This document shows positions 43,373 through 53,903 of a DNA stretch of 64,000 nucleotides, piece by piece. The translations under genes and the position numbers were made by a program. Below the pieces are notes generated by a model. That model was not told where the DNA came from and ran no database searches. It saw only the letters and a list, made by a program, of their open reading frames with translations. The DNA comes from JACVRW01 sp963771715 (GTDB lineage: Bacteria; Actinomycetota; Thermoleophilia; Solirubrobacterales; Thermoleophilaceae): positions 62,001-126,000 of the forward strand of contig CAVYUQ010000008.1 of NCBI GenBank assembly GCA_963771715.1, given 5' to 3'. Numbering within the stretch: the first letter of the stretch is position 1; the number at the start of each line of letters is the position of its first letter.

Positions 43373-46015
43373 TCAGCCGAGCGCCCTCTCGATCTCCGCA
43401 CGGGCGGTGTCGAGCGCCTCGGGCAGCTTCTCGGGGTCGCGTCCGCCGGCCTGCGCGAGCGTGTCGCGCCCCCCACCGCCGCCGCCGACGACCGGTGCAG
43501 CCGCCCGCATGATCTCGCCCGCCTTGACCCCGCGCTCGACGACCGTCGGTGACACGTTGGCTACGAGATGCACACGACCGTCCACCTCGGAGCCCAGGAC
43601 CACCACCGCGTTGCCGAGCTTTTGCCGGACGTTGTCCGCGATGTCACGGAGGGTGTTCGCGTCGATTCCTGACAGCGCCTCCGAGAGCACGAGGACCCCA
43701 CCGTGTTCGCTCGCGAGGTCGGCCAGCGCGCCGATGTCGGGGCCGCCGCCCTTGGGCCGCTTCTCGAGCTCCTTCACGCGCTCGCTCAGGCGGTCGACCG
43801 CGTTCACGACCTCCTGCTCGGGCACCTTCAGCCGCGCCGCGATCTCGTTCAGGCGCTGCGTGCGCTCCTGGAAGAGCCGCGCGGCCTCCGGGCCGGTCAC
43901 CGCCTCGATCCGGCGCACGTTCGAGGCGCTCGACGTCTCGCTGGTCACGTGGAACAGCCCGATCTCCGAGGTCGCCGACACGTGCGTGCCGCCGCACAGC
44001 TCGCGCGACACGCCCTCGATCTCGACCATTCGCACCCGGTCGCCGTACTTCTCTCCGAACAGCGCCATCGCGCCGAGACGCTCGGCCTCGTCGCGGGTGG
44101 TCTCGATCGCGCGCACGGTGTGGTTGGACGCTAGCCAGCCGCCCACCAGCCGCTCCACCTCGGCAAGGTCCTCGGGCGACATCCGCTCGCCGTGGGTGAA
44201 GTCGAAGCGCAGCTTGTCCGGGCCCACGTAGGAGCCCGCCTGGCGCACGTGGTCGCCGAGCCGCTCGCGCAGCGCCGCGTGCAGCAGGTGGGTGGCGGTG
44301 TGGTTGCGCATGGTCGCGAGCCGGCGGTCGCGCTCCACGAGCGCCCGCGCGGTCTCCCCCGCGCCGATCTCGCCCTCCACGGGCTCGAGCGCCAGCGCCT
44401 GGTCGTCGCCCACGCGGTACACGTCCACGACCCGCGCGCGGCCCGAGGGCGTCTCCACGAGGCCGATGTCCGAGATCTGGCCGCCGCCCTCCGGGTAAAA
44501 GGGGCTCTCCTCGAGCTTGGCGAGCACCCAGCCATTCGCGCGCTCGGCCACGCGCAGGACGGTGTCCGCCTCGGTTGTCTCGTAACCCACGAAGCGCGTC
44601 TGGAAGCCCGCCTCGCGCGCGAAGCGGAGCACGTCCTCGTGCTCCACATGCACGTCGGCACCGGCCTCCGCGCGGGCGCGCGTGCGAGAGCTGCCGGCGC
44701 GCGACACCTCGCGGGCGCGCTCCATCAGCTCCTCGAAGCCCTGGTCGTCGACCGAGAGGCCCTCCTCCGCCAGCAGCTCCTTCGTCATCTCGTAGGGGAA
44801 GCCGTACGTGTCGTGCAGCTTGAAGGCGTCCTCGGCGGAGACCCAGGAGGTGTTGTCGGCCTTGGCGCGCTCGATCAGCTCGGCCAGCAGGCGCTCCCCC
44901 TGCTCGAGCGTGTGGCTGAAGCTCTCCTCCTCCGCGCGCGCCCAGCGCTCGATCGTGGGCCACTGGCGCTCGAGGTCCGGGTACGCCTCCTTCATGGTGT
45001 CTCGCACGCGCTCGCACACGCGCACGAGGAACGGCTGGTCGATGCCGAGCACGTGCCCCTGCTGGATCGCGCGGCGCATGATCCGACGCAGGATGTAGCC
45101 GCGGTCCTCGTTCGACGGGACGACGCCGTCGGCGAGGAGGACGGTCGCGCCGCGGCCGTGGTCGGCGATGATCCGCAGCGCGCGGGTGGTCGGATAGTCG
45201 TCGCCGTACTTCTTGCCGGACAGCTCCTCGCCGAGCTCGATCAGCGGGCGGAACAGGTCCGTCTCGTACACCGACGGCACGCCCTGTAGGAGGCTCGCCA
45301 TCCGCTCCAGCCCCATGCCGGTGTCGATGTTCTTTGTCGGCAGCTCGGGCAGCGACCCGTCGGCCTGGAGCTCGTACTGCATGAACACGAGGTTCCAGAA
45401 CTCGAGGAAGCGCTCGGTGTCGTCGCCCGGGCGGTCCGTGTCCGGGCCGAACTCCGGGCCGCGGTCGAGGTAGAGCTCCGAGCACGGCCCGCAGGGGCCG
45501 GTCGGGCCCGACTGCCAGAAGTTGTCGTCGCGCCCCAGCAGGACGATGCGCTCGTCCGGCATGCCCACGGCCCGCCAGTGCTCGATCGCCTCGCCGTCCG
45601 GGCCGAGTCCGAGCTCCTCGTCGCCGCCGAAGACGGTGATCCAGAGGTCGTCGACGTCGAACCCGAAGCCGTACTCCTTGGAGGTGGAGAGGTCGAGGGC
45701 GTACTCGATCGCCTCCCTCTTGAAGTAGTCGCCCACCGAGAAGTTGCCGAGCATCTCGAAGAAGGTGAGGTGCCGGAGCGTCATGCCGACGTTCTCGATG
45801 TCGGTCGTGCGGAACGACTTCTGGCAGGAGGTGAGCCTGCGCGAGGGCGGCTCCTCCTCGCCGCGGAAGTACGGCTTGAACGGCTGCATGCCCGCCGTGG
45901 TGAGCAGGACGCTCGGGTCGTAGGAGCTCGGGACGAGCGACGCCGACGGCACGCGAAGATGGCCGTTCCGTTCGAAGGACGACAGGAACCGCTCCCGTAT
46001 CTCGGCAGCCTTCAT
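43373..46015 (-). CDS. alaS: Alanyl-tRNA synthetase
   Basis: An 880-residue class II synthetase. It begins MKAAEIRERFLSSFERNGHL, with the active-site motifs SLVPSSYDPSVLLTTAGMQPFKPYF, SCQKSFRTTDIENVG and GMGLERM. The editing domain has HTATHLLHAAL and the distal CGGTHVSATSEIG, with the expected His and Cys zinc ligands. The C-Ala domain ends in GGGGGRDTLAQAGGRDPEKLPEAL. Length and order are standard. It begins the alaS-ruvX-mltG-aroE block. Confidence 0.97.
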   Translation of the reverse strand: MKAAEIRERFLSSFERNGHLRVPSASLVPSSYDPSVLLTTAGMQPFKPYFRGEEEPPSRRLTSCQKSFRTTDIENVGMTLRHLTFFEMLGNFSVGDYFKREAIEYALDLSTSKEYGFGFDVDDLWITVFGGDEELGLGPDGEAIEHWRAVGMPDERIVLLGRDDNFWQSGPTGPCGPCSELYLDRGPEFGPDTDRPGDDTERFLEFWNLVFMQYELQADGSLPELPTKNIDTGMGLERMASLLQGVPSVYETDLFRPLIELGEELSGKKYGDDYPTTRALRIIADHGRGATVLLADGVVPSNEDRGYILRRIMRRAIQQGHVLGIDQPFLVRVCERVRDTMKEAYPDLERQWPTIERWARAEEESFSHTLEQGERLLAELIERAKADNTSWVSAEDAFKLHDTYGFPYEMTKELLAEEGLSVDDQGFEELMERAREVSRAGSSRTRARAEAGADVHVEHEDVLRFAREAGFQTRFVGYETTEADTVLRVAERANGWVLAKLEESPFYPEGGGQISDIGLVETPSGRARVVDVYRVGDDQALALEPVEGEIGAGETARALVERDRRLATMRNHTATHLLHAALRERLGDHVRQAGSYVGPDKLRFDFTHGERMSPEDLAEVERLVGGWLASNHTVRAIETTRDEAERLGAMALFGEKYGDRVRMVEIEGVSRELCGGTHVSATSEIGLFHVTSETSSASNVRRIEAVTGPEAARLFQERTQRLNEIAARLKVPEQEVVNAVDRLSERVKELEKRPKGGGPDIGALADLASEHGGVLVLSEALSGIDANTLRDIADNVRQKLGNAVVVLGSEVDGRVHLVANVSPTVVERGVKAGEIMRAAAPVVGGGGGGRDTLAQAGGRDPEKLPEALDTARAEIERALG

Positions 46016-46047
46016 GGGCGCCCCAGTCTAGGCGCCGCGGTCTTGGC

Positions 46048-46158
46048 TCAGCGGAGTGGGCGGCTCGGGTTGTCGACCATCGCGGACCAAGCGCGGTGCC
46101 TCACGGGGCGGCCCTGCATGCACGTACCGCGCTCGATCTCGTCGTCTGAGAGCCCCAT
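46048..46158 (-). CDS. Possible 36-residue protein downstream of the emfourin-like gene
   Basis: ATG 46158 opens a short frame that encodes MGLSDDEIERGTCMQGRPVRH and ends RPLR at TGA 46048. It lies 33 bases after the stop of the inhibitor gene on the same strand and has two cysteines or methionine-flanked residues but no known domain. No clear ribosome site. It fills most of the 170-base gap before alaS. It could be chance; the amino-acid make-up is protein-like. Confidence 0.3.
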   Translation of the reverse strand: MGLSDDEIERGTCMQGRPVRHRAWSAMVDNPSRPLR

Positions 46159-46191
46159 CTGATGGTGAGACCGCGCGCGCACCCCATTCCT

Positions 46192-46491
46192 TTATCGGGA
46201 GCCGCGACCTCGGACCCGATCGAGCAGGGGCCGCAGCTCGTCGGGGATCTGATCCTCGCTCACGGTCAGCTCCCGACGCCCGCTCTCGTCCTCGATCGCC
46301 AGGTGGTACTGGAAGCGGTCGGCCCCCTTGCCCTTGATCGGCGAGCCGGCGAGCAGCTGCGGCAGGTTCGCCTTCTCCACCAGGGCCTCGATCTCGCGCG
46401 CCTCTTCGTCGGAGAGCCCGGAGGTGTCGAGCTCCCCGAGCGTGGAGCTCAGGCCGGCGTAGCCGCCGCTTCTTGTCAGCTCAATGTGCAG
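46192..46491 (-). CDS. Emfourin-like protease inhibitor
   Basis: About 99 residues: HIELTRSGGYAGLSSTLGEL near the start, a helix (GLSDEEAREIEALVEKANL), then FQYHLAIEDESGRRELTVSED and an end helix. This matches the small inhibitors (emfourin) encoded next to protealysin-like M4 proteases, and the protease gene is directly upstream. There is no ATG, GTG or TTG at the homologous position. A CTG at 46491 gives the expected MHIELTRSGG spacing; ATT at 46485 overlaps the protease stop. A GTG at 46380 would lose the conserved N-terminal half. The two genes overlap by 11 bases if CTG is used. Confidence 0.7.
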   Translation of the reverse strand: MHIELTRSGGYAGLSSTLGELDTSGLSDEEAREIEALVEKANLPQLLAGSPIKGKGADRFQYHLAIEDESGRRELTVSEDQIPDELRPLLDRVRGRGSR

Positions 46492-47587
46492 TGAGTGATT
46501 GCAGCGCGGGCTGCTCGGTCGGGACGCCCACAGTCTCCCAGGCGTCCCTGACGGCCGTGGCCGCCGGGCTGCCCTGGCCCTGGAAGCGCTCGGCCGCCAC
46601 CACCGTCAGGCGGGCGAATGCCCCGAAGCCCGAGTCTGGGCGCAGCGCGGGGTCGCGGAGCGCCTCGTACCAGATGCGCCCGCTGACCTCCCACGCGAAA
46701 CCGCCGATCTCGGTGGCGGCCAGGTAGAACGCTCGGTTCGGGATGCCCGAGTTGATGTGCACGCCCCCGTTGTCCTGGATCGTCTCGACGTAGTTGTCCA
46801 TGTGGGCGGGCTGCGGGTCCTTGCCGACGAGCGGGTCGTCGTAGGCCGTGCCGGGCGCCTTCATCGAGCGGAGGGCGTCGCCGGCGATGTTCGGCGTCCA
46901 CACCTCGGAGCCGATCAGCCAGTCCGCCGACGCGGCGTCCTGGTGGTTCTTGTACTGCTTGACCAGCGAGCCCCAGACGTCGGAGAGCGACTCGTTCATG
47001 GCGCCCGACTGGCCGAAGTACTCGAGGGCCGCCTCCTTCTCGGTGACCCCGTGCCCGAGCTCGTGCCCGATCACGTCGAGCGAGCTCGTCATCAACCCGA
47101 GCACCTCGCCGTCGCCGTCTCCGAACACCATGCGCTGGCCGTCCCAGAAGGCGTTCGGGTAGAGCTCCCCGAAGTGGACCACGCCGCGGAGCGGCATGCC
47201 GGCGTCGTCGATCGAGTTGCGGCTGTACGCGCTGAGCCAGAACTCGAAGGTGTCGCCGAGGCCGTCGTACGCCTCGTCGGTGGCCGTGTCGCCCGTCGGC
47301 GCATCGCCCTCCCGGCGGACGATGGGCCCCCGGACGTCCTCGGTGCCGTGGGCGTCGCTGATCACGCGCGCCGGCCGAGGGGTGGCCACGCCGACGAGCG
47401 CGTCGCCGCGATTGCTCGTCGTCGCCACCCCCGAGAGCGAGTTCTGGACTCGCGCCAGACGGATCGCGTGGTCCTGGCTGAGGGCGCGCGTGGCCCAGTC
47501 GCGCTGCGCCTCGTCGCCCTTGCGCGCGATGTTCTCGAGGACGACCGGCGGCAGCACACAGTGCAGGCCGTGACTGCGGGAGTGCAT
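46481..47587 (-). CDS. Protealysin-like M4 metalloprotease
   Basis: A 368-residue thermolysin-family protease. ATG 47587 has AGGAGG 5 bases ahead; it begins with the short protealysin-type propeptide (HCVLPPVVLENIARKG). No signal peptide is present, as in protealysins, which act inside the cell or are released in other ways. Catalytic motifs are VIGHELGHGVTE (HExxH), NESLSDVWGSL (third zinc ligand Glu) and the INSGIPNRAFYLAA region with the substrate-binding Asn. The following gene encodes a likely inhibitor, forming a protease-inhibitor operon. Confidence 0.92.
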   Translation of the reverse strand: MHSRSHGLHCVLPPVVLENIARKGDEAQRDWATRALSQDHAIRLARVQNSLSGVATTSNRGDALVGVATPRPARVISDAHGTEDVRGPIVRREGDAPTGDTATDEAYDGLGDTFEFWLSAYSRNSIDDAGMPLRGVVHFGELYPNAFWDGQRMVFGDGDGEVLGLMTSSLDVIGHELGHGVTEKEAALEYFGQSGAMNESLSDVWGSLVKQYKNHQDAASADWLIGSEVWTPNIAGDALRSMKAPGTAYDDPLVGKDPQPAHMDNYVETIQDNGGVHINSGIPNRAFYLAATEIGGFAWEVSGRIWYEALRDPALRPDSGFGAFARLTVVAAERFQGQGSPAATAVRDAWETVGVPTEQPALQSLTAH

Positions 47588-47884
47588 GCAAGCCTCCTGG
47601 CGGTTGGGGGGTAATGCCGACCCTACGCCTCTACAACAGGCGCGACCACTGATCGCTCGCCTTTGCACTCGCTCTCCGCTGCAAGTGGCCGTGCACGCCC
47701 CCTCTTCCCTGCAATTTCCGTCCAGTTCAGCGCAGAAGCTGCGCACCCTCTGGAGCTTTCCCGGCCAAAGGTGTGCATTGCAAGCGCACGCATGCGACTC
47801 GCGCGCATATGCGCCGACGATGCCGGAGGGATGCTTCTAGCCGAGAGACTCGTCGGCGAGGCACGGCAGAGGCGTGCTCGCAAG
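47588..47884. other. Divergent intergenic region with a 12-bp palindrome
   Basis: About 300 bases between the protealysin gene (minus) and the HD-GYP gene (plus). It must hold both promoters. GCGCATATGCGC (47803-47814) is a perfect palindrome and could be an operator. Two near-identical TTGCA-N-TGCAA style segments (47657-47681) are also present. I see no gene or clear sigma consensus in it. The HD-GYP frame is open through much of this stretch from 47663. Confidence 0.45.
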
Positions 47885-49219
47885 ATGGACCAGCGCGAGC
47901 GCGTCGTGACCGGCGTTTCGGCCTGCGCCTATCTGGCCGTGGCGGTCGCGATTGCAGTCTTCGTTCCGGACGAGCGAGACGTCGCGCCGATCGTCGTCCT
48001 CGGCCTGCTCCTGGGCTACGCCCTCATCCTTCAAGTCCGGTTCGAGTTCGGCGGCTACTACGCCTCGCCGGAGCAGCTCGCGTTCATCCCGCTGCTTCTG
48101 ATCGCGCCGCTCCCGTACGTGCCGCTGCTGTTCGCCGCCGCCGGCGTCCTGGCCGCGGTCCCGGACATCGCCCGCAACAGCTGGCACCGCCACCGCTGGC
48201 TCGACACGTTTTCGGACTCGTGGGCGGCGCTCGGTGGCGTGATCGTCCTCGCGGCGCTGGCCCCCGGTGACCTGAACAGCTCCCACTTCCCCGTCTACCT
48301 CGCTGCCTTCGCCGCTCATTTCCTGACCGACGTGACCTGGACGTTGCTCCGGAACCGCCTGCTCGACCGCCTGCCCCTCACCGAGGTGCTGCGCGGGTTC
48401 GCAGGCACGGCCAGGGTCGACGCGATCCTCACTCCGCTCGCCTTCGTCGTTTCGCTGGCCGCCATCGAGCAGCCGCTGTACCTGCTCGCGATCGCCCCCG
48501 TGGTCTGGCTGCTGCACCTGTTCTCGCACGACCGCCGCGAGCGGTACTCGAAGACGCTCGAGCTGCACCGGGCCTACCGCGGCACCGTGATGCTGCTCTC
48601 CGACGTGATCGAGTCGGAGGACACCTACACCGCGCAGCATTCCCGCTCCGTCGTGGACCTCGTGAACGAGGTGGCCGACGAGCTGGGCGTGCCGCACGAC
48701 GACCGCCAGGAGCTCGAGTTCGCCGCGATGCTGCACGACGTCGGCAAGATCGCGATCCCGAAGGAGATCCTGAACAAGCCGGCCGCACTCACGGCCACGG
48801 AGTTCGAGGTGATGAAGACCCACACGATCGAGGGTCAGTTCATGCTCGACCGGGTCGGCGGGCTGCTCGGACGCGTCGGCGAGATCGTGCGATCCTGCCA
48901 CGAGCGCTGGGACGGCACCGGCTACCCAGACGGCCTCAAGGGCGACGAGATCCCCTACGCCGCCCGCATCGTCTTCTGCTGTGACGCCTACAACGCGATG
49001 ACGAGCGACCGCGTCTACCGCGAGGCGATGCCCTCCGAGGAGGCCCTCGCAGAGCTGGAGCTCAACTCGGGGACGCAGTTCGACCCCAAGATGGTCGCCG
49101 CGGTCAAGAAGGTCGTGAGCGAGCGCCGGGTGGTCGTCTCCAACACGTCAGAGGGCGTCCGCGCCGTGCTCGCCGGGGCGCCGCTGCCACGCGAGATCAG
49201 CGCCAGCACCGCCAGCTAG
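47885..49219 (+). CDS. HD-GYP domain protein with N-terminal membrane sensor
   Basis: About 444 residues from ATG 47885; ATG 47831 and 47792 are in-frame alternatives. Six or seven hydrophobic helices (about 10-200, including VVLGLLLGYALILQV and FAAGVLAAV-like stretches) form a MASE-type sensor. The HD-GYP domain (about 230-420) has AAMLHDVGKIAIPKEIL, HTIEGQFML, SCHERWDGTGYPDGLKGDEIP and DAYNAMTSDRVYRE, so c-di-GMP hydrolysis is expected. It is the only predicted phosphodiesterase in the window and complements the GGDEF protein. The last 72 bases overlap the MFS gene on the other strand. Confidence 0.88.
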   Translation: MDQRERVVTGVSACAYLAVAVAIAVFVPDERDVAPIVVLGLLLGYALILQVRFEFGGYYASPEQLAFIPLLLIAPLPYVPLLFAAAGVLAAVPDIARNSWHRHRWLDTFSDSWAALGGVIVLAALAPGDLNSSHFPVYLAAFAAHFLTDVTWTLLRNRLLDRLPLTEVLRGFAGTARVDAILTPLAFVVSLAAIEQPLYLLAIAPVVWLLHLFSHDRRERYSKTLELHRAYRGTVMLLSDVIESEDTYTAQHSRSVVDLVNEVADELGVPHDDRQELEFAAMLHDVGKIAIPKEILNKPAALTATEFEVMKTHTIEGQFMLDRVGGLLGRVGEIVRSCHERWDGTGYPDGLKGDEIPYAARIVFCCDAYNAMTSDRVYREAMPSEEALAELELNSGTQFDPKMVAAVKKVVSERRVVVSNTSEGVRAVLAGAPLPREISASTAS

Positions 49220-50440
49220 CGTCAAGGACGGATGAGCCGCCAGCCCGGATCGCCTCAGCGCGACCGAGGTGACCACCCAGACGATCAGACCGCACGCCCC
49301 GGCGGCGGTGACCATGGCCCTGGTGCCGACCCAGTCGAGCAGCAGCGGGCCGGCCAGGAACCCGACGGCGAACGCCCACGCCGTGATGGCGTCGCGGATG
49401 CCGAAGATCCGGCCGCTCAAGGCGTCGGGCACGAGCGCCTGGATGAGCAACCGCTCGTAGATCAGCAGCATGCCGTTTCCGTAGCCGGCTGCGAGGAAGG
49501 TCACGACCGCGGCCGCAACGGAGGGAGCGAGCCCGCTTGCGGCGAAGCCGAGCGCCATCAGGAACGCGCCCGTCAGGTAGCGCCTGCGCAGCGCGCTCAC
49601 CTCTCCCCCCCGTGACCCGCGCAGCGTCCCGGCGATGAACCCGAACCCGTAGGCCGTCACGAGCACGGCGAAGCCGGCGTCGCTGCTCCCGAGCTCGTCC
49701 CGTGCGAGGAGCGGCTGGCCGACGTTGAAGATCGCACCGAACAGGAGCGCCGCGCCCGACCCGACGAGGATCACCCGCAGGCCGGCCATGCCGGCGGTGG
49801 CCACCAGCCCGTCGCGCGTCTCGCGCAGCAGCGAAGGGCGCGGGCCCTCCCGCTCGCCGGCTGGAGGAGCCTCGCCGAAGCGCAGGGTGGCGAGCGCCAC
49901 CGCGGACAGCGCGAACGTGACCGCGTTCGCGCCGAGGATCGTCTCCGGCCCGCCCAGCAGCAGCACGGCCGCCGCCGTGGCCGGCCCGGCGATGAAACCG
50001 AAGTCGGCGATCGCGCCGAACAGCGACGTGGCGGCAGGTAGCCGCCGCTCCTCCACGAGGCTGGGCAACGCCGCGAGGGCGGCGGGGGTGAACAGGCCGG
50101 TGCCCACTCCCGCGACCAGCGCGAGCAGGAACGTGCCCACGAATCCGTCGACGAGGACGAGGCCGAGGAATGCCACGGCGCGCAGGACGTCCGCGAGCAC
50201 GGCGCAGCCTCGGCGCGACCAGCGGTCGGCGAAGGCTCCGAACAGCGGACCGAGCAGCATCGCCGGCACGACGTCGGCCAGCAGCACGAGCCCGATTGCC
50301 CACGGCGAGTTGAAGCGGTCAAGCGCCACGAGCAGCAGCGCGACGTAGGCCGCCCCGGTGCCCAGCGCCGACTGAGCGAGCGCGGCGAAGAACACTCTCG
50401 CCCGCCGCTCATGCCTGAGTAGTTCGATTACCGACCGCAT
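49148..50440 (-). CDS. MFS transporter (MFS_3-like)
   Basis: A 430-residue protein with 12 predicted helices. N-terminal half: LAQSALGTGAAYVALLLVAL, the loop motif GAFADRWSRRGC and LPSLVEERRLPAATSLFGAIADFGFIAGP. C-terminal half: VTAYGFGFIAGTLRG and PDALSGRIFGIRDAITAWAFAVGFLAGPLL. This is the enterobactin-exporter-like MFS_3 group of efflux proteins; the substrate is unknown. The last 25 residues lie in DNA that also encodes the HD-GYP C-terminus on the other strand, a convergent overlap of 72 bases. Confidence 0.9.
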   Translation of the reverse strand: MRSVIELLRHERRARVFFAALAQSALGTGAAYVALLLVALDRFNSPWAIGLVLLADVVPAMLLGPLFGAFADRWSRRGCAVLADVLRAVAFLGLVLVDGFVGTFLLALVAGVGTGLFTPAALAALPSLVEERRLPAATSLFGAIADFGFIAGPATAAAVLLLGGPETILGANAVTFALSAVALATLRFGEAPPAGEREGPRPSLLRETRDGLVATAGMAGLRVILVGSGAALLFGAIFNVGQPLLARDELGSSDAGFAVLVTAYGFGFIAGTLRGSRGGEVSALRRRYLTGAFLMALGFAASGLAPSVAAAVVTFLAAGYGNGMLLIYERLLIQALVPDALSGRIFGIRDAITAWAFAVGFLAGPLLLDWVGTRAMVTAAGACGLIVWVVTSVALRRSGLAAHPSLTLAGGAGADLAWQRRPGEHGADAL

Positions 50441-50487
50441 CCGTTGCGCCCCAGGTTCGAGCCTATAGCGGGATGCGGCTCAACGAA

Positions 50488-50514
50488 CGAGACCGCGCAC
50501 CAGGCGCGGTCTCG
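50488..50514 (-). terminator. Terminator-like hairpin after the opp operon
   Basis: CGAGACCGCGC, a 5-base loop, then GCGCGGTCTCG: a perfect 11-bp stem. On the minus strand TTCGTT follows; on the plus strand TCAATCTTT follows. It lies between the end of the opp operon and the MFS gene. Confidence 0.65.
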
Positions 50515-50584
50515 TCAATCTTTGAAGAAGCTAACGACGGCAGATCATCCGGGGCTTCCCTCCCGTTCGATGGGCGTCAGACCC

Positions 50585-50704
50585 TGCACAAACTTTCTCT
50601 CCAAACCGGTGCAGATTGGGGCAGCCTGGCACATCTACCGGCGGAATGCCAGCTTTTTCTGAAAGAAATTGTGCAAAGTTGGTCTCAACGCTGCGTTGAG
50701 GCCA
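50585..50704. other. AT-richer gap with nested inverted repeats downstream of oppF
   Basis: The 318-base gap between oppF and the MFS gene is less GC-rich than its surroundings. TGCACAAACTTTC (50585-50597) faces GAAAGAAATTGTGCA (50661-50675); inside are CTGGCA (50626-50631) and TGCCAG (50647-50652) followed by CTTTTTC. A further perfect hairpin CTCAACG-CTG-CGTTGAG lies at 50684-50700. A plus-strand frame (50473-50841) crosses it but resembles no family. Could be a structured RNA, a set of terminators or the remains of an element. Confidence 0.45.
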
Positions 50705-50758
50705 TTTCGGGCCGGGTTCGGAGGTTCGAGCGGCGGCCCGGCGGCGGCCGCGATCAGC

Positions 50759-52952
<2,194 letters not shown>

Positions 52953-52956
<4 letters not shown>

Positions 52957-53900
52957 TGGAGCCTGATCCGCGGGTCGAGGTACGCGTACAGGATGTCGAC
53001 GATCGCGTTCAGCAGCACGATGAAGAACGCGGAGAACATCGTCGTCGCGAGCACCGGCGGCACGTCCAGCTGGCCCACGGCCTCGGCCGCGTACTGGCCC
53101 ACGCCCTGGAGGTCGAAGACCGTCTCGGTGAGGATCGCACCACCACCCACGACGGCTCCGAAGTCGAGGCCCCAGAGCGTGACGATCGGGATCATCGAGT
53201 TGCGCAGGACGTGGCGGATCATGATCTGCCGCTCCGAGAGCCCCTTGGCCCTCGCGGTGCGCACGTAGTCCTCGTTGATCGTGTCGAGCACGTTCGAGCG
53301 CAGCACGCGCGAGTAGAACCCTATGAACAGGATCGCGAGCGCCGACCAGGGCAGGATCAGGTGGTAGGCCCAGTCGATCGGGTCCTTGGTGAACTCCACG
53401 TACCCGCCGTTCGGGAACCAGCCGAGCTTGTAGCCCAGGTAGTGGTTCATCAGCGCGCCGATCCAGAACACCGGCATCGAGATCCCGATCAGCGCGATGA
53501 TCGTGAGGAAGCGGTCCGCGAACCTGCCGGCCTTGACGGCGCTGTAGAGCCCGAAGCAGATCGCAACGAACATCCAGAGGATCGCCGCGCCGAAGGCGAG
53601 CGACAGCGTCCGCGGCAGGCCCTTGACGATCTCGTCGCCCACTGGCAGCTGCGTGAAGTAGGACACGAGGTCGCCCGTGAAGACCTTCTTCATCGTCGTG
53701 AAGTACTGGACGAAGATGTTGTCGTCGAAGCCCCACTCCTTGCGGATCGCCTCGATCTGCGCCTCGCGCGGCTGCCTGCCCGCCATCCGCTCGGCCGGGT
53801 CGCCGTTCGGGATGACGTTGAAGATCAGGAACGTCATGACGGAGACGGCGAACATCACGAACGACATCTGGACCAGGCGCCGGACGATGAAGCGGCCCAT
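52953..53900 (-). CDS. oppB: Peptide ABC transporter permease (OppB-type)
   Basis: A 315-residue permease with six helices. It begins MGRFIVRRLVQMSFVMFAVS, the conserved opening of OppB/DppB, and carries the EAA loop DYVRTARAKGLSERQIMIRHVLRNSMIPIV with the family's EAA-G variation. The N-terminal periplasmic segment ends GDLVSYFTQLPVGDEI. It starts 3 bases after the oppC stop. Confidence 0.93.
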
Positions 53901-53903
53901 CGC

